A model generated the notes under the pieces. The model made no database searches and was not told the origin of the DNA. It saw nothing but the letters and a program-made list of their open reading frames with translations. From NCBI GenBank assembly GCA_004552965.1, contig SFMU01000028.1, forward strand, positions 1 through 26,894: a stretch of DNA of 26,894 nucleotides. Direction: 5' to 3'. This DNA is from Bacteroidales bacterium. Lineage in GTDB: Bacteria; Bacteroidota; Bacteroidia; Bacteroidales; UBA932. Shown here piece after piece: positions 6,248 to 13,567 of the stretch. A program made the position numbers and the translations under genes. Every line of letters begins with the position of its first letter. Positions within the stretch are counted from its first letter, which is position 1.

Positions 6248-7924
6248 CTAGGCGAACAGCAGCATTATCAGCTGGGCTGAAATGACCCGGATGAACATTG
6301 CCAGAGGATAGACGGTGGCATAGGCTTCCGAAGCTTCCTCTTCATCCGAATTGGAGTTGACATAGCTGAGGGCCATAGGATTGGCCATTGCCGCACACAG
6401 GGTTCCGGCAGTCTGAGCGTAGTCATTCTTTCCCAGACGCGACTGAATGAAGCCACAGACCAGGACAGGAACCGTCGCGATGAATAGGCTGACGAGAATC
6501 CAGACAAGACCGTTGAGACAGAAGACCGTGTCGATGAAACCATGTCCCGCACCGTAGCCCAGACAGGCCAGATACATCACTATTCCGATCTGACGGACCA
6601 TCAGGTTCGCGCTTCGGGTAGTGTAGGTGGAAAGATGTATCCTCGGTCCGAAGGCTCCCATGAGAATTCCGACGATGATAGGGCCGCCCGCTATGCCCAG
6701 TTTGACAGGGACTGATATTCCCGGAACGGCAATCGGGATGGCTCCAAGGACGACACCCAGGAATATTCCGATAAAGACTGCGACCAGATTCGGGTTGCGC
6801 AGTTCCTTTTCCTCATTGCCGAGGATTTCACTGACCTTCGCGATGGCGGTTTCTGTGCCTACGACAGTGAGACGGTCGCCAAGCTGCAGCCTGAGTCCGG
6901 GAGAGGCGACCAGTTCGATTCCGGCCCTGCCCACTCTGGTTATGTTGATGTCGAAAGAGTTGCGCAGGTGAAGCGAGCCGATCTTGACACCGTTCAGATG
7001 CCTCTTTGTGACAAGGACATGCCTTGAGACCAGATTGCTGCCGTCGATATGGTTCCAGTCGATGTCCGGACGGTTCCAGTCCTTGTCATCCTGCTCTCCG
7101 AAAATGACCTTGAACTGCTCGACATCCCCGGGATGGAGGACGGCAAGCAGATGGTCGTCCTTGCGGAGTACGGTTTTGGCGGAAGGAATCACAATCTTGC
7201 CGTCACGCCAAAGTCTTGAAATGATCAGATGCTTGTCTGTCAGCTGATTGACATCCCCGATCATGCGGCCGAACAAAGCCGGATTGCTGACATGGAATTC
7301 AGCGACGTAAGTCTCGTTGTGGGACTTTTTCTCCCCTTCCCTGCCCCTGAGGGCAAATCTGAGGACTATCATGCAGACAAGGACACCCAGGACGCCGAAA
7401 GGATAGCCGACTGCGCATGCCGAGGCCATGTTGTTCGCCGCCCGGACCTGGTCGGGATGGACCTCGAGAAAGGATTGCTGGGCGGCTCCGAGCATCGGAG
7501 TGTTGGTCGCCGCACCGCAAAGAAGGCCCATGATGTCGGGAAAGGGCAGTCCGGTGACCAGGAAGGCGATGATTGCGGTGAGGGTGGTCAGGACAATGGC
7601 TGAAAAGCCGAAGAGATTCAGTTTGAGTCCACCCTGCCGGAGGGACGTGAAAAAGCCCGGGCCGACCTGGACTCCCAGTGAATATACGAAAAGGATAAGT
7701 CCGAAATTCTGAGCGAACTGGACCATCTGAGTCTGGGTCCGGATGTCAAGACGGTCGCAGATCTCTCCGATGATGATTCCGATGAAGAAGACAAAAGCGA
7801 CCCCAAGGGAAACTGTCTTGACCTTGATCTGGCCCAGAGCCAGACCGATTGCGGAAATCACCGCTATGAGGAGCACCGTCTGAAGATAGGACGGCTGAAA
7901 AATCAGTTCATGCAACCATTCCAT
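6248..7924 (-). CDS. AspT/YidE-type transporter with central RCK_C (TrkA-C) domains
   Basis: 558 aa, the usual length for the aspartate:alanine exchanger (AAEx) family of inner-membrane carriers; the substrate is unknown. Seen: an N-terminal membrane block (about residues 14-190) with the conserved GAATNTPMLGAAQQ, a soluble middle (about 205-370) with two TrkA-C-like segments (LTDKHLIISRLWRDGKIVIPS and NSFDINITRVGR), and a C-terminal membrane block with QTAGTLCAAMANPMALSYV, the second copy of the family signature. The middle domains are thought to sense a ligand in related proteins. The gene diverges from ndk. Its -7 box ends 4 nt before the ATG, which suggests a leaderless mRNA. The next internal Met is far downstream, so this start is favoured. 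Confidence 0.9.
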   Translation of the reverse strand: MEWLHELIFQPSYLQTVLLIAVISAIGLALGQIKVKTVSLGVAFVFFIGIIIGEICDRLDIRTQTQMVQFAQNFGLILFVYSLGVQVGPGFFTSLRQGGLKLNLFGFSAIVLTTLTAIIAFLVTGLPFPDIMGLLCGAATNTPMLGAAQQSFLEVHPDQVRAANNMASACAVGYPFGVLGVLVCMIVLRFALRGREGEKKSHNETYVAEFHVSNPALFGRMIGDVNQLTDKHLIISRLWRDGKIVIPSAKTVLRKDDHLLAVLHPGDVEQFKVIFGEQDDKDWNRPDIDWNHIDGSNLVSRHVLVTKRHLNGVKIGSLHLRNSFDINITRVGRAGIELVASPGLRLQLGDRLTVVGTETAIAKVSEILGNEEKELRNPNLVAVFIGIFLGVVLGAIPIAVPGISVPVKLGIAGGPIIVGILMGAFGPRIHLSTYTTRSANLMVRQIGIVMYLACLGYGAGHGFIDTVFCLNGLVWILVSLFIATVPVLVCGFIQSRLGKNDYAQTAGTLCAAMANPMALSYVNSNSDEEEASEAYATVYPLAMFIRVISAQLIMLLFA

Positions 7925-7928
7925 GCTG

Positions 7929-7936
7929 CAAATCTA
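7929..7936 (-). promoter_or_regulatory. -7 box of the AspT/YidE gene, almost touching the start codon
   Basis: TAGATTTG on the minus strand matches TAnnTTTG and is separated from the ATG (7924-7922) by only 4 nt, so transcription would begin at or beside the A of ATG. Confidence 0.55.
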
Positions 7937-7959
7937 ATCATATTCATCGAGATTTTGCG

Positions 7960-7967
7960 TACCTTTG
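7960..7967 (+). promoter_or_regulatory. -7 box of ndk
   Basis: TACCTTTG matches TAnnTTTG and ends 33 nt before the ndk ATG. It is 23 bp from the divergent -7 box at 7929-7936, so the two -33 regions overlap and the promoters may compete. Confidence 0.6.
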
Positions 7968-8000
7968 CACAGTAAAGAAGAGTAAAGGAAGATATTTATC

Positions 8001-8471
8001 ATGACAGAATTTGAAAGGACACTTGTCATCATCAAGCCCAGCGCGGTACAAAGAGGGCTCATAGGTGAAATAATCACACGCTTCGAAAGGAAAGGACTGC
8101 ATATCAGTGCCTTGAAGATGTTCGCCTTGAACGAAGATATTTGCGATGAGCATTATTCGCATCACTCGGACAAGCCTTATTTCCCGACAATCGTGAAATC
8201 GATGATGGCATCTCCGGTGGTCCTGATGTGTCTCGAAGGCAAGAAGGCGATCGAAGTGGTAAGGATGATGGCAGGCACCACAAACGGGTGCAATGCCGCT
8301 CCGGGCACCATCAGGGGCGACTATTGCCTGAGCTACCAGGAAAACATCATCCACGCGTCAGACTCCAGGGAATCTGCAGAGGAGGAACTCGCGAGACTTT
8401 TCTCCAAGGAAGATTTCTTTGAATATGACACTCCGCTCAAGCCGTTCCTCTACTCGGAAGACGAGGTTTAG
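8001..8471 (+). CDS. ndk: nucleoside diphosphate kinase
   Basis: 156 aa, the expected length. The enzyme moves the gamma-phosphate of ATP onto other nucleoside diphosphates through a phospho-histidine and so balances the NTP and dNTP pools in the cytoplasm. Seen: the N-terminal ERTLVIIKPSAVQRGLIGEII nucleotide-binding strand and helix, PVVLMCLEG, then MAGTTNGCNAAPGTIRGDYC, and the active-site NIIHASDS with H118 as the phosphorylated residue. The usual HGSDS has Ala for Gly here, a common variant. It has its own promoter, diverges from the transporter and converges on the sugar-kinase gene across a shared hairpin. Confidence 0.97.
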   Translation: MTEFERTLVIIKPSAVQRGLIGEIITRFERKGLHISALKMFALNEDICDEHYSHHSDKPYFPTIVKSMMASPVVLMCLEGKKAIEVVRMMAGTTNGCNAAPGTIRGDYCLSYQENIIHASDSRESAEEELARLFSKEDFFEYDTPLKPFLYSEDEV

Positions 8472-8488
8472 GCAGGACCCGATGTTCA

Positions 8489-8507
8489 GGCAGGACTATA
8501 TCCTGCC
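8489..8507. terminator. hairpin between convergent ndk and sugar-kinase genes
   Basis: GGCAGGA (8489-8495) and TCCTGCC (8501-8507) pair perfectly around a 5-nt loop, between the ndk stop (8471) and the last codons of the opposing gene, whose stop codon lies in the loop. There is no T run on either side; it may serve both directions. Confidence 0.4.
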
Positions 8508-9335
8508 GCAATGGTATTCTATCAGTCCCACTACAGGCTCCATCACATAGCGGCTCACGGTGATTCCCTCGTCTGCGCACAGACGGGAGAATATCTCGCG
8601 GTTCGCTCCGGCAAAGCCGCCGACCACTCCGACCGGGTGATTGCGGTAGTCGTACTTTTTGAGTGAACGTCTGATGAAATTCCGGAAATTCCTGTCCACC
8701 AGTTCCCTGGCATAAGGTTCTGAATAGTGGGAAACGACCAGCGGGGCGATCGAGCCGAGGTAACCGGCAGGACTGTCAGATTTGTAGACATTCGCCACGA
8801 TTGCCTGATAGGAAGAGTCGAAGCGCGACTCGAAATCGCTTTTGAGCGGCTCGGGAACCTCCCCCTTGAGGTAATCGGCAAGGAACATCTTCCCCAGGGC
8901 GGACCCGGCGCCTTCGTCGCCGAGGATGAAACCTCCGGCATAGACTTTCTGACTGATGGATTCCCCGTCGTAGAAGCAGGAGTTGGAACCGGTTCCGATG
9001 ATGGCGACTATCCCGCTGGAATGCCCGCAGACGGCTCTGGCGGCGGCCAGCATGTCGTTCTGGAAGTCGAAGTCGGAGATTGCCGCAAGGCTGCCGGCAT
9101 ATTCCTTTATTTCATTTCTGATTGAGGGAGTCACGACTCCGGCCGTGTAGAGGTAGAAGCCCTCCGGAGCCTCTGTTCCGCATCGGGATATTCCTTCCCT
9201 TATTGTCCCCTTCACCGCGTCAAGGGACATCGACGAGACATTCATGCCCGGAAGGACGTAGCGTCCGACCTGCTTCCCGTCCTCAACCAACCGCCAGTCG
9301 CTCTTGGTCGCTCCGCTTTCAACTATTATCTTCAT
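8496..9335 (-). CDS. BadF/BadG/BcrA-type sugar kinase (GlcNAc/MurNAc kinase-like)
   Basis: 279 aa. The family contains N-acetylglucosamine kinases and the MurNAc/GlcNAc kinase MurK, cytoplasmic enzymes that phosphorylate free amino sugars with ATP. Seen: the N-terminal phosphate-binding motif VESGATKSDWRL (5-16), the second phosphate loop IGTGSNS (113-119), GDEGAGS (139-145), and a C-terminal VGVVGGFAGANREIF segment of the ASKHA fold. Its ATG overlaps the murQ stop codon (ATGA, 9335-9332), so the two are probably translated together. Since MurQ acts on MurNAc 6-phosphate, this kinase plausibly makes that substrate or handles the GlcNAc side; which sugar it prefers is inference. Confidence 0.85.
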   Translation of the reverse strand: MKIIVESGATKSDWRLVEDGKQVGRYVLPGMNVSSMSLDAVKGTIREGISRCGTEAPEGFYLYTAGVVTPSIRNEIKEYAGSLAAISDFDFQNDMLAAARAVCGHSSGIVAIIGTGSNSCFYDGESISQKVYAGGFILGDEGAGSALGKMFLADYLKGEVPEPLKSDFESRFDSSYQAIVANVYKSDSPAGYLGSIAPLVVSHYSEPYARELVDRNFRNFIRRSLKKYDYRNHPVGVVGGFAGANREIFSRLCADEGITVSRYVMEPVVGLIEYHCGRI

Positions 9336-10144
9336 TGTCTTTCCTTGAAATATGCTTCTACCGCAGTACGTACCTGTCCGTGCCTGAGAAGCAGGTCCCT
9401 GGCAACTGAGTAATCGGTGATCCCCGTGGCTTCCATTATCATCCTGGTGCCACGGTCGACGAGTTTGCTGTTGCTGAGCTGCATGTCGACCATCTTGCAG
9501 CCTTTGACGTGTCCCAGCAGGATCATAACAGAGGTCGAGATCATGTTGAGGACCAGTTTCTGGGTCGTTCCGGCCTTCATCCTCGTGCTGCCGGTCACGA
9601 ATTCCGGGCCGACAACGACCTCGATGGGGATTTCGGCTTCTGCGGCCATCGGAGAGCCCTCGTTGCAGGTTATGCAGGAAGTCAGGAGACCGTGTTCCCG
9701 GGCTCTCCTGAGCGCTCCCACGACATAAGGAGTCGTGCCGGAAGCCGCGATGCCGACAAGGGTGTCATCCGGCGTCGGGCCGAAGGCAAGAATATCCTTC
9801 CATCCCTGCTCGGGATCATCCTCGGCCCCTTCCACGGCATTTCTGATGGCCTTGTCACCGCCTGCCATGAGTCCGATGAACTTGTCCCTTACGCCGTAGG
9901 TCGGCGGAATCTCGGAGGCGTCAACTATGCCCAGCCTGCCGCTTGTCCCGGCACCCAGGTAGAAGACCCTTCCTCCCCTCTTCATCCTTTCGACGATTGC
10001 CACGACCACTCTCTCGATCACCGGAATCTCTCCCGCGATGGCTTCGGGGACCTTCCTGTCCTCGGTGTTGATCGCCTGAAGGAGTTCCCCGGCAGACATC
10101 CTGTCCAGATCCGAATACAATGAATTCTGTTCGGTAGTTCTCAT
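9332..10144 (-). CDS. murQ: N-acetylmuramic acid 6-phosphate etherase
   Basis: 270 aa, slightly shorter than the usual 300. MurQ cleaves the lactyl ether of MurNAc 6-phosphate to give GlcNAc 6-phosphate and D-lactate, a step in cell-wall recycling or MurNAc use. Seen: the N-terminal TEQNSLYSDLDRMS segment typical of the family, the SIS-domain sugar-phosphate loop LGAGTSGRLGIVDASEIPPTYG with E78 as the probable catalytic acid, GIAASGTTPYV, and the second signature GSTRMKAGTTQKLVLNMIST. The GCKMVDMQLSNSKLVDRGTRM stretch also fits. It has its own -7 box and is coupled by a 4-nt overlap to the kinase gene downstream. No transporter or hydrolase for muropeptides adjoins it. Confidence 0.96.
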   Translation of the reverse strand: MRTTEQNSLYSDLDRMSAGELLQAINTEDRKVPEAIAGEIPVIERVVVAIVERMKRGGRVFYLGAGTSGRLGIVDASEIPPTYGVRDKFIGLMAGGDKAIRNAVEGAEDDPEQGWKDILAFGPTPDDTLVGIAASGTTPYVVGALRRAREHGLLTSCITCNEGSPMAAEAEIPIEVVVGPEFVTGSTRMKAGTTQKLVLNMISTSVMILLGHVKGCKMVDMQLSNSKLVDRGTRMIMEATGITDYSVARDLLLRHGQVRTAVEAYFKERQ

Positions 10145-10164
10145 TTCCTAACTGTTTTGCCTTG

Positions 10165-10172
10165 CAAATATA
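10165..10172 (-). promoter_or_regulatory. -7 box of murQ-kinase operon
   Basis: TATATTTG on the minus strand matches TAnnTTTG, 20 nt before the murQ ATG. No clear -33 element. Confidence 0.6.
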
Positions 10173-10237
10173 GTCTTTCTTGGATTATGTGGAAGCATTA
10201 GCCATGGAAAGTTGGAGGACAATATCCATTATTTTAT

Positions 10238-10245
10238 TATCTTTG
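10238..10245 (+). promoter_or_regulatory. -7 box of the NifU-like/GGGtGRT operon
   Basis: TATCTTTG matches TAnnTTTG; TTGG lies 22 bp upstream (10212-10215). The leader to the ATG at 10298 is about 50 nt and AT-rich, as in highly expressed Bacteroidota genes. Confidence 0.7.
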
Positions 10246-10297
10246 TAGACTGAAAAGGAACAACATTGAAACAACTGTTTTTATTATTTCAGATAAT

Positions 10298-10990
10298 ATG
10301 ATTTACACACAAGAAGTGCAGCACATGTGCTGCGTTGCAAAAGGCGCAAATCACGCCAATGCTCCTATTCCTGAAGAGGGAAAATGGGTGCATGCAAAGG
10401 AAATCAAGGACATCTCCGGCCTTACCCACGGTATCGGCTGGTGCGCTCCTCAGCAGGGTTGCTGCAAGCTTACCCTCAACGTCAAGGACGGTATCATCGA
10501 AGAGGCTCTCGTAGAGACCCTCGGATGTTCCGGTATGACCCATTCAGCTGCAATGGCATCTGAGATTCTTCCAGGCAAGACCCTTCTTGAGGCGCTCAAC
10601 ACCGACCTCGTGTGCGATGCAATCAACACCGCAATGCGTGAGCTCTTCCTCCAGATCGTCTACGGTCGCACCCAGTCCGCTTTCTCCGAGGGCGGTCTCG
10701 CGATCGGCGGTTCACTCGAGGACCTCGGCAAGAACCTCCGCAGCCAGGTAGGTACGATGTACGGCACAAAGGCAAAGGGCAGCCGTTATCTTGAAATGAC
10801 AGAGGGCTATTGCACCCGCATGGCTCTCGACGAGAACAACGAGGTCATCGGCTACGAGTTCGTCAACCTCGGAAAGCTCATGGATGCTCTCAAGGGCGGC
10901 GCTACCGGTCCTGAGGCCATCGAGAAGGCAAAGGGCACCTATGGCCGCTTTGCTGATGCAGTCAAGTATATCGATCCACGTAAAGAGTAA
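10298..10990 (+). CDS. NifU/IscU-like iron-sulfur cluster scaffold protein
   Basis: 230 aa. Scaffolds of this fold build Fe-S clusters on conserved cysteines in the cytoplasm. Seen: the IscU-like helix start TLGCSGMTHSAAMASEILPGKT (C77), corresponding to the GCxxxxASSS-type segment of NifU/IscU, preceded by a strand with GCCKLTLNVKDGIIEEALVET. Cysteines lie at 11, 12, 49, 55, 56, 77, 96 and 152; the pairs CC (11-12) and CAPQQGCC (49-56) are not the classical IscU spacing. The first 45 residues and the C-terminal 100 extend the usual 120-aa scaffold. Codons are strongly biased to C-ending and GC-rich choices, which implies high expression. The ATG of the GGGtGRT gene follows after 6 nt, so they form one operon. 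Confidence 0.85.
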   Translation: MIYTQEVQHMCCVAKGANHANAPIPEEGKWVHAKEIKDISGLTHGIGWCAPQQGCCKLTLNVKDGIIEEALVETLGCSGMTHSAAMASEILPGKTLLEALNTDLVCDAINTAMRELFLQIVYGRTQSAFSEGGLAIGGSLEDLGKNLRSQVGTMYGTKAKGSRYLEMTEGYCTRMALDENNEVIGYEFVNLGKLMDALKGGATGPEAIEKAKGTYGRFADAVKYIDPRKE

Positions 10991-10996
10991 GAGACT

Positions 10997-11992
10997 ATGG
11001 CACTTTTCGAAAGCTACGAGCGCAGAATTGATCAGATCAATGCCGCTCTCAACAAATATGGCATCAAGGACATCGACGAGGCAAAGGCCATCTGTGATGC
11101 AAAGGGTCTCGATCCTTACAAGATGTGCGAAGAAACCCAGAAGATCTGCTTCGAGAATGCAAAGTGGGCCTATGTAGTAGGTGCAGCCATCGCAATCAAG
11201 AAGGGTGTAAAGACTGCCGCTGATGCAGCCGAGGCAATCGGTGAAGGTCTGCAGGCATTCTGCATCCCGGGTTCCGTCGCTGACGACCGCAAGGTCGGTC
11301 TCGGACACGGCAACCTCGCCGCAAGGCTTCTCCGCGAGGAGACCGAGTGCTTCGCATTCCTCGCAGGACACGAATCATATGCAGCAGCAGAAGGCGCAAT
11401 CAAGATCGCCGAAATGGCAAACAAGGTTCGCAAGAAGCCGCTCCGCGTCATCCTCAACGGACTCGGAAAGGATGCAGCAAAGATCATCAGCCGCATCAAC
11501 GGATTCACCTATGTCCAGACCCAGTTCGACTACTACACCGGAGAGGTCAAGGAAATCTCCAGGACCCGCTACTCCGATGGTGTCCGCGGCGGCGTGAACT
11601 GCTACGGTGCAGATGACGTACGCGAGGGCGTTGCAATCATGTGGAAGGAGAATGTCGACGTTTCCATCACCGGTAACTCGACCAACCCTACCCGTTTCCA
11701 GCACCCAGTTGCAGGTACCTACAAGAAGGAGCGCGTCCTTGCAGGCAAGCCTTATTTCTCAGTTGCATCAGGTGGCGGTACCGGCCGTACCCTGCATCCT
11801 GACAACATGGCTGCCGGTCCTGCTTCCTACGGTATGACCGACACTCTCGGCCGCATGCACTCAGACGCTCAGTTCGCAGGTTCATCTTCAGTACCTGCCC
11901 ACGTCGAGATGATGGGCTTCCTCGGAATGGGCAACAACCCTATGGTCGGCGCGACCGTGGCAGTTGCCGTTGCAGTAGCTCAGGCTATGTAG
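10997..11992 (+). CDS. GGGtGRT protein (family of unknown function)
   Basis: 331 aa. The family is named for its glycine motif, seen here as SGGGTGRTLHPDN at residues 258-270; its biochemical role is not established. Other strongly patterned stretches are GHESYAAAEGAIKIAEMANKV, the basic loop VRKKPLRVILNGLGKDAAKII, ARRxSDGVRGGVNCYGADDVREGV-like glycine-rich sequence (about 190-212), and a hydrophobic Ala/Val tail. Cysteines at 33, 44, 51, 89, 118 and 202 could bind metal. No signal peptide. It is the second gene of a two-gene operon with a NifU-like scaffold and ends at a strong terminator. Partnership in Fe-S or other metal-cofactor handling is inferred only from this pairing. Confidence 0.88.
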   Translation: MALFESYERRIDQINAALNKYGIKDIDEAKAICDAKGLDPYKMCEETQKICFENAKWAYVVGAAIAIKKGVKTAADAAEAIGEGLQAFCIPGSVADDRKVGLGHGNLAARLLREETECFAFLAGHESYAAAEGAIKIAEMANKVRKKPLRVILNGLGKDAAKIISRINGFTYVQTQFDYYTGEVKEISRTRYSDGVRGGVNCYGADDVREGVAIMWKENVDVSITGNSTNPTRFQHPVAGTYKKERVLAGKPYFSVASGGGTGRTLHPDNMAAGPASYGMTDTLGRMHSDAQFAGSSSVPAHVEMMGFLGMGNNPMVGATVAVAVAVAQAM

Positions 11993-12028
11993 TTCTTGCA
12001 GGAAATCCTGCATTTTCAGCCAGACAGA

Positions 12029-12059
12029 GGCCGACCGGTAAGATTCCGGCCGGCCTTTT
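12029..12059 (+). terminator. intrinsic terminator of the NifU-like/GGGtGRT operon
   Basis: GGCCGACCGG (12029-12038) pairs with CCGGCCGGCC (12046-12055) at nine of ten positions around a 7-nt loop and is followed by TTTT. It sits 36 nt past the stop codon. Confidence 0.85.
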
Positions 12060-12083
12060 CTGTTTTGCCTTAATGGGCCGGGT

Positions 12084-12115
12084 CTTTGTAATTCGGATGT
12101 TTTAACCTATTTTTG
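12084..12115 (+). promoter_or_regulatory. consensus Bacteroidota promoter of the ThrE-type exporter
   Basis: TTTG (12084-12087), a 20-bp spacer and TATTTTTG (12108-12115) make the best -33/-7 match in the window. The leader to the ATG at 12195 is about 75 nt and contains a short ATGCC/GGCAT inverted repeat but no convincing ORF. Confidence 0.75.
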
Positions 12116-12194
12116 AGGATGATTTGCAACTGGGAATATGCCGGCACAGAGGCATGCCCTTCTTCAAGAAATGGTTATACAATAACGACTTGCG

Positions 12195-13439
12195 ATGGAA
12201 CAACAGGAAGCAGGCAAAGTCCTGGAACTGGCATCCTATGCGGGACATATCCTGCTGGAAAACGGCGCGGAGATCTCCAGGGTGGAAGAGACGATGGAAC
12301 GGATTGCAGGCCACTACGGTGTGGACTCGTCGAGTTTCTTCGTCCTTTCCAACGGCATATTCACGACCGCTGATTCAGGGTTTGCCAAGGTAGAGTTCAT
12401 TCCTTTCAAAGGGGCGCAGCTGCAGAGAGTGGCAGAGGTGAACCAGCTCTCAAGGGACATCGCGGACGGGCTTCTGACCATCGACCAGGCGCGGGAAAGA
12501 CTCACAGCCATAAGGAATATGAAGTCTTCCGGCAACTGGGGACAGATACTAGGATCGGCCGTAGGTTCGGCCGGGTTCTGCATCATATTCGGAGGCGGGC
12601 TGATGGATGCCGCGGCGGCCTTCGTGACAGGTGCCCTGCTCTGGGCTTTCGTCTGCTTCGTCACTTCGCCGCACACCTCCAAGATAATCGGCAACATTGC
12701 AGGCAGCGCCCTTGCGACAACGCTCTGCATCATTTTCCACCGCCTCGGGTTCGGTGTGAACCTGGGGAATATGATCATCGGTTCGCTGATTCCTCTGATC
12801 CCCGGAGTGCCATTCACCAACGGCATCAAGGATCTGGCAAACGAGGACTATCTTGCAGGAGCCACCAGGCTGCTGGACGCCCTGATGGTGTTCCTCTGCA
12901 TCGCCGTGGGCGTGGTAGTCACCTTCACTGTCGACAGCTGGCTGGAGGGCTCGATGATGGAAGTCATCCTCGCGCCGGGAACGGACAGTTTCACAGCGAC
13001 TCTTCCCTTCCAGGCCCTTGCAGCTCTAGTGGGCACGATCGGCTTCTCGGTGCTGTTCGGAGTGAGCAGGAAGCTCTGGCTTCAGGCGGGAATATGCGGA
13101 ACTCTCGGCTGGCTGGCCTATCTGGTGTTCTTCCGTTACACCCCGCTCGGAGTCACCTTTTCCACAGTGGCAGCTGCCATGCTCGTGACCGTCATCTCCA
13201 GGATGTCCTCCAACATATTCAAGGCTCCCGCCACCATTTTCCTGATTCCCGGGATATTTCCGATGGTGCCTGGAGGTGGTCTGTTCTGGACATCGTACCA
13301 TATTGCCTCCGACCAATTCCGGCTTGCTCTGGAATCAGGCTATTCATCAATCAAGATAACGCTTGCCATTGTGTTCGGAATCATCCTGGTCAGCGGTCTT
13401 CCGAACAGGTTCTTCCGCCTGCGGGGGAAACGGAAATGA
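12195..13439 (+). CDS. ThrE/YjjP-YjjB-type threonine/serine exporter
   Basis: 414 aa. Members export threonine and serine across the inner membrane using the proton gradient; in some bacteria the two halves (YjjP and YjjB) are separate, here they are one chain. Seen: the soluble N-terminal domain with the signature ILLENGAEISRVEETMERIAGHYG (about 19-42) and FFVLSNGIFTT, a first membrane bundle (about 115-260) containing PLIPGVPFTNGIKDLANEDYLAG, then a second half (about 275-400) with ATIFLIPGIFPMVPGGGLFW. Roughly ten hydrophobic segments can be counted. The start is the Met that begins the conserved domain; it follows a consensus promoter. The chain ends in a basic RLRGKRK tail, as expected for a cytoplasmic C-terminus. 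Confidence 0.9.
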   Translation: MEQQEAGKVLELASYAGHILLENGAEISRVEETMERIAGHYGVDSSSFFVLSNGIFTTADSGFAKVEFIPFKGAQLQRVAEVNQLSRDIADGLLTIDQARERLTAIRNMKSSGNWGQILGSAVGSAGFCIIFGGGLMDAAAAFVTGALLWAFVCFVTSPHTSKIIGNIAGSALATTLCIIFHRLGFGVNLGNMIIGSLIPLIPGVPFTNGIKDLANEDYLAGATRLLDALMVFLCIAVGVVVTFTVDSWLEGSMMEVILAPGTDSFTATLPFQALAALVGTIGFSVLFGVSRKLWLQAGICGTLGWLAYLVFFRYTPLGVTFSTVAAAMLVTVISRMSSNIFKAPATIFLIPGIFPMVPGGGLFWTSYHIASDQFRLALESGYSSIKITLAIVFGIILVSGLPNRFFRLRGKRK

Positions 13440-13515
13440 GTGGCAAAACGAAAAAATATGTGGCGGATTGTCAGCATGTTCCGAGAAATAATGGGGAGAA
13501 TGCCACAAAAAAAGT

Positions 13516-13523
13516 TATATTTG
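13516..13523 (+). promoter_or_regulatory. -7 box of acyl-CoA ligase copy 2
   Basis: TATATTTG matches TAnnTTTG, 44 nt before the ATG at 13568. It favours that start over any upstream in-frame codon, all of which lie before the promoter. Confidence 0.6.
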
Positions 13524-13567
13524 CCAGACGTAGAAATAAGTTAACTATTCATAATAGAAGATTTTTT

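Noticed and set aside
12113..12373. Short open frames in the exporter leader
   Set aside because: They run out of frame into the exporter gene and have no conserved features.
13094..13567. N-terminal 158-codon extension of ligase copy 2
   Set aside because: It overlaps the exporter gene out of frame and lies before the promoter at 13516-13523; the paralogue aligns from 13568.
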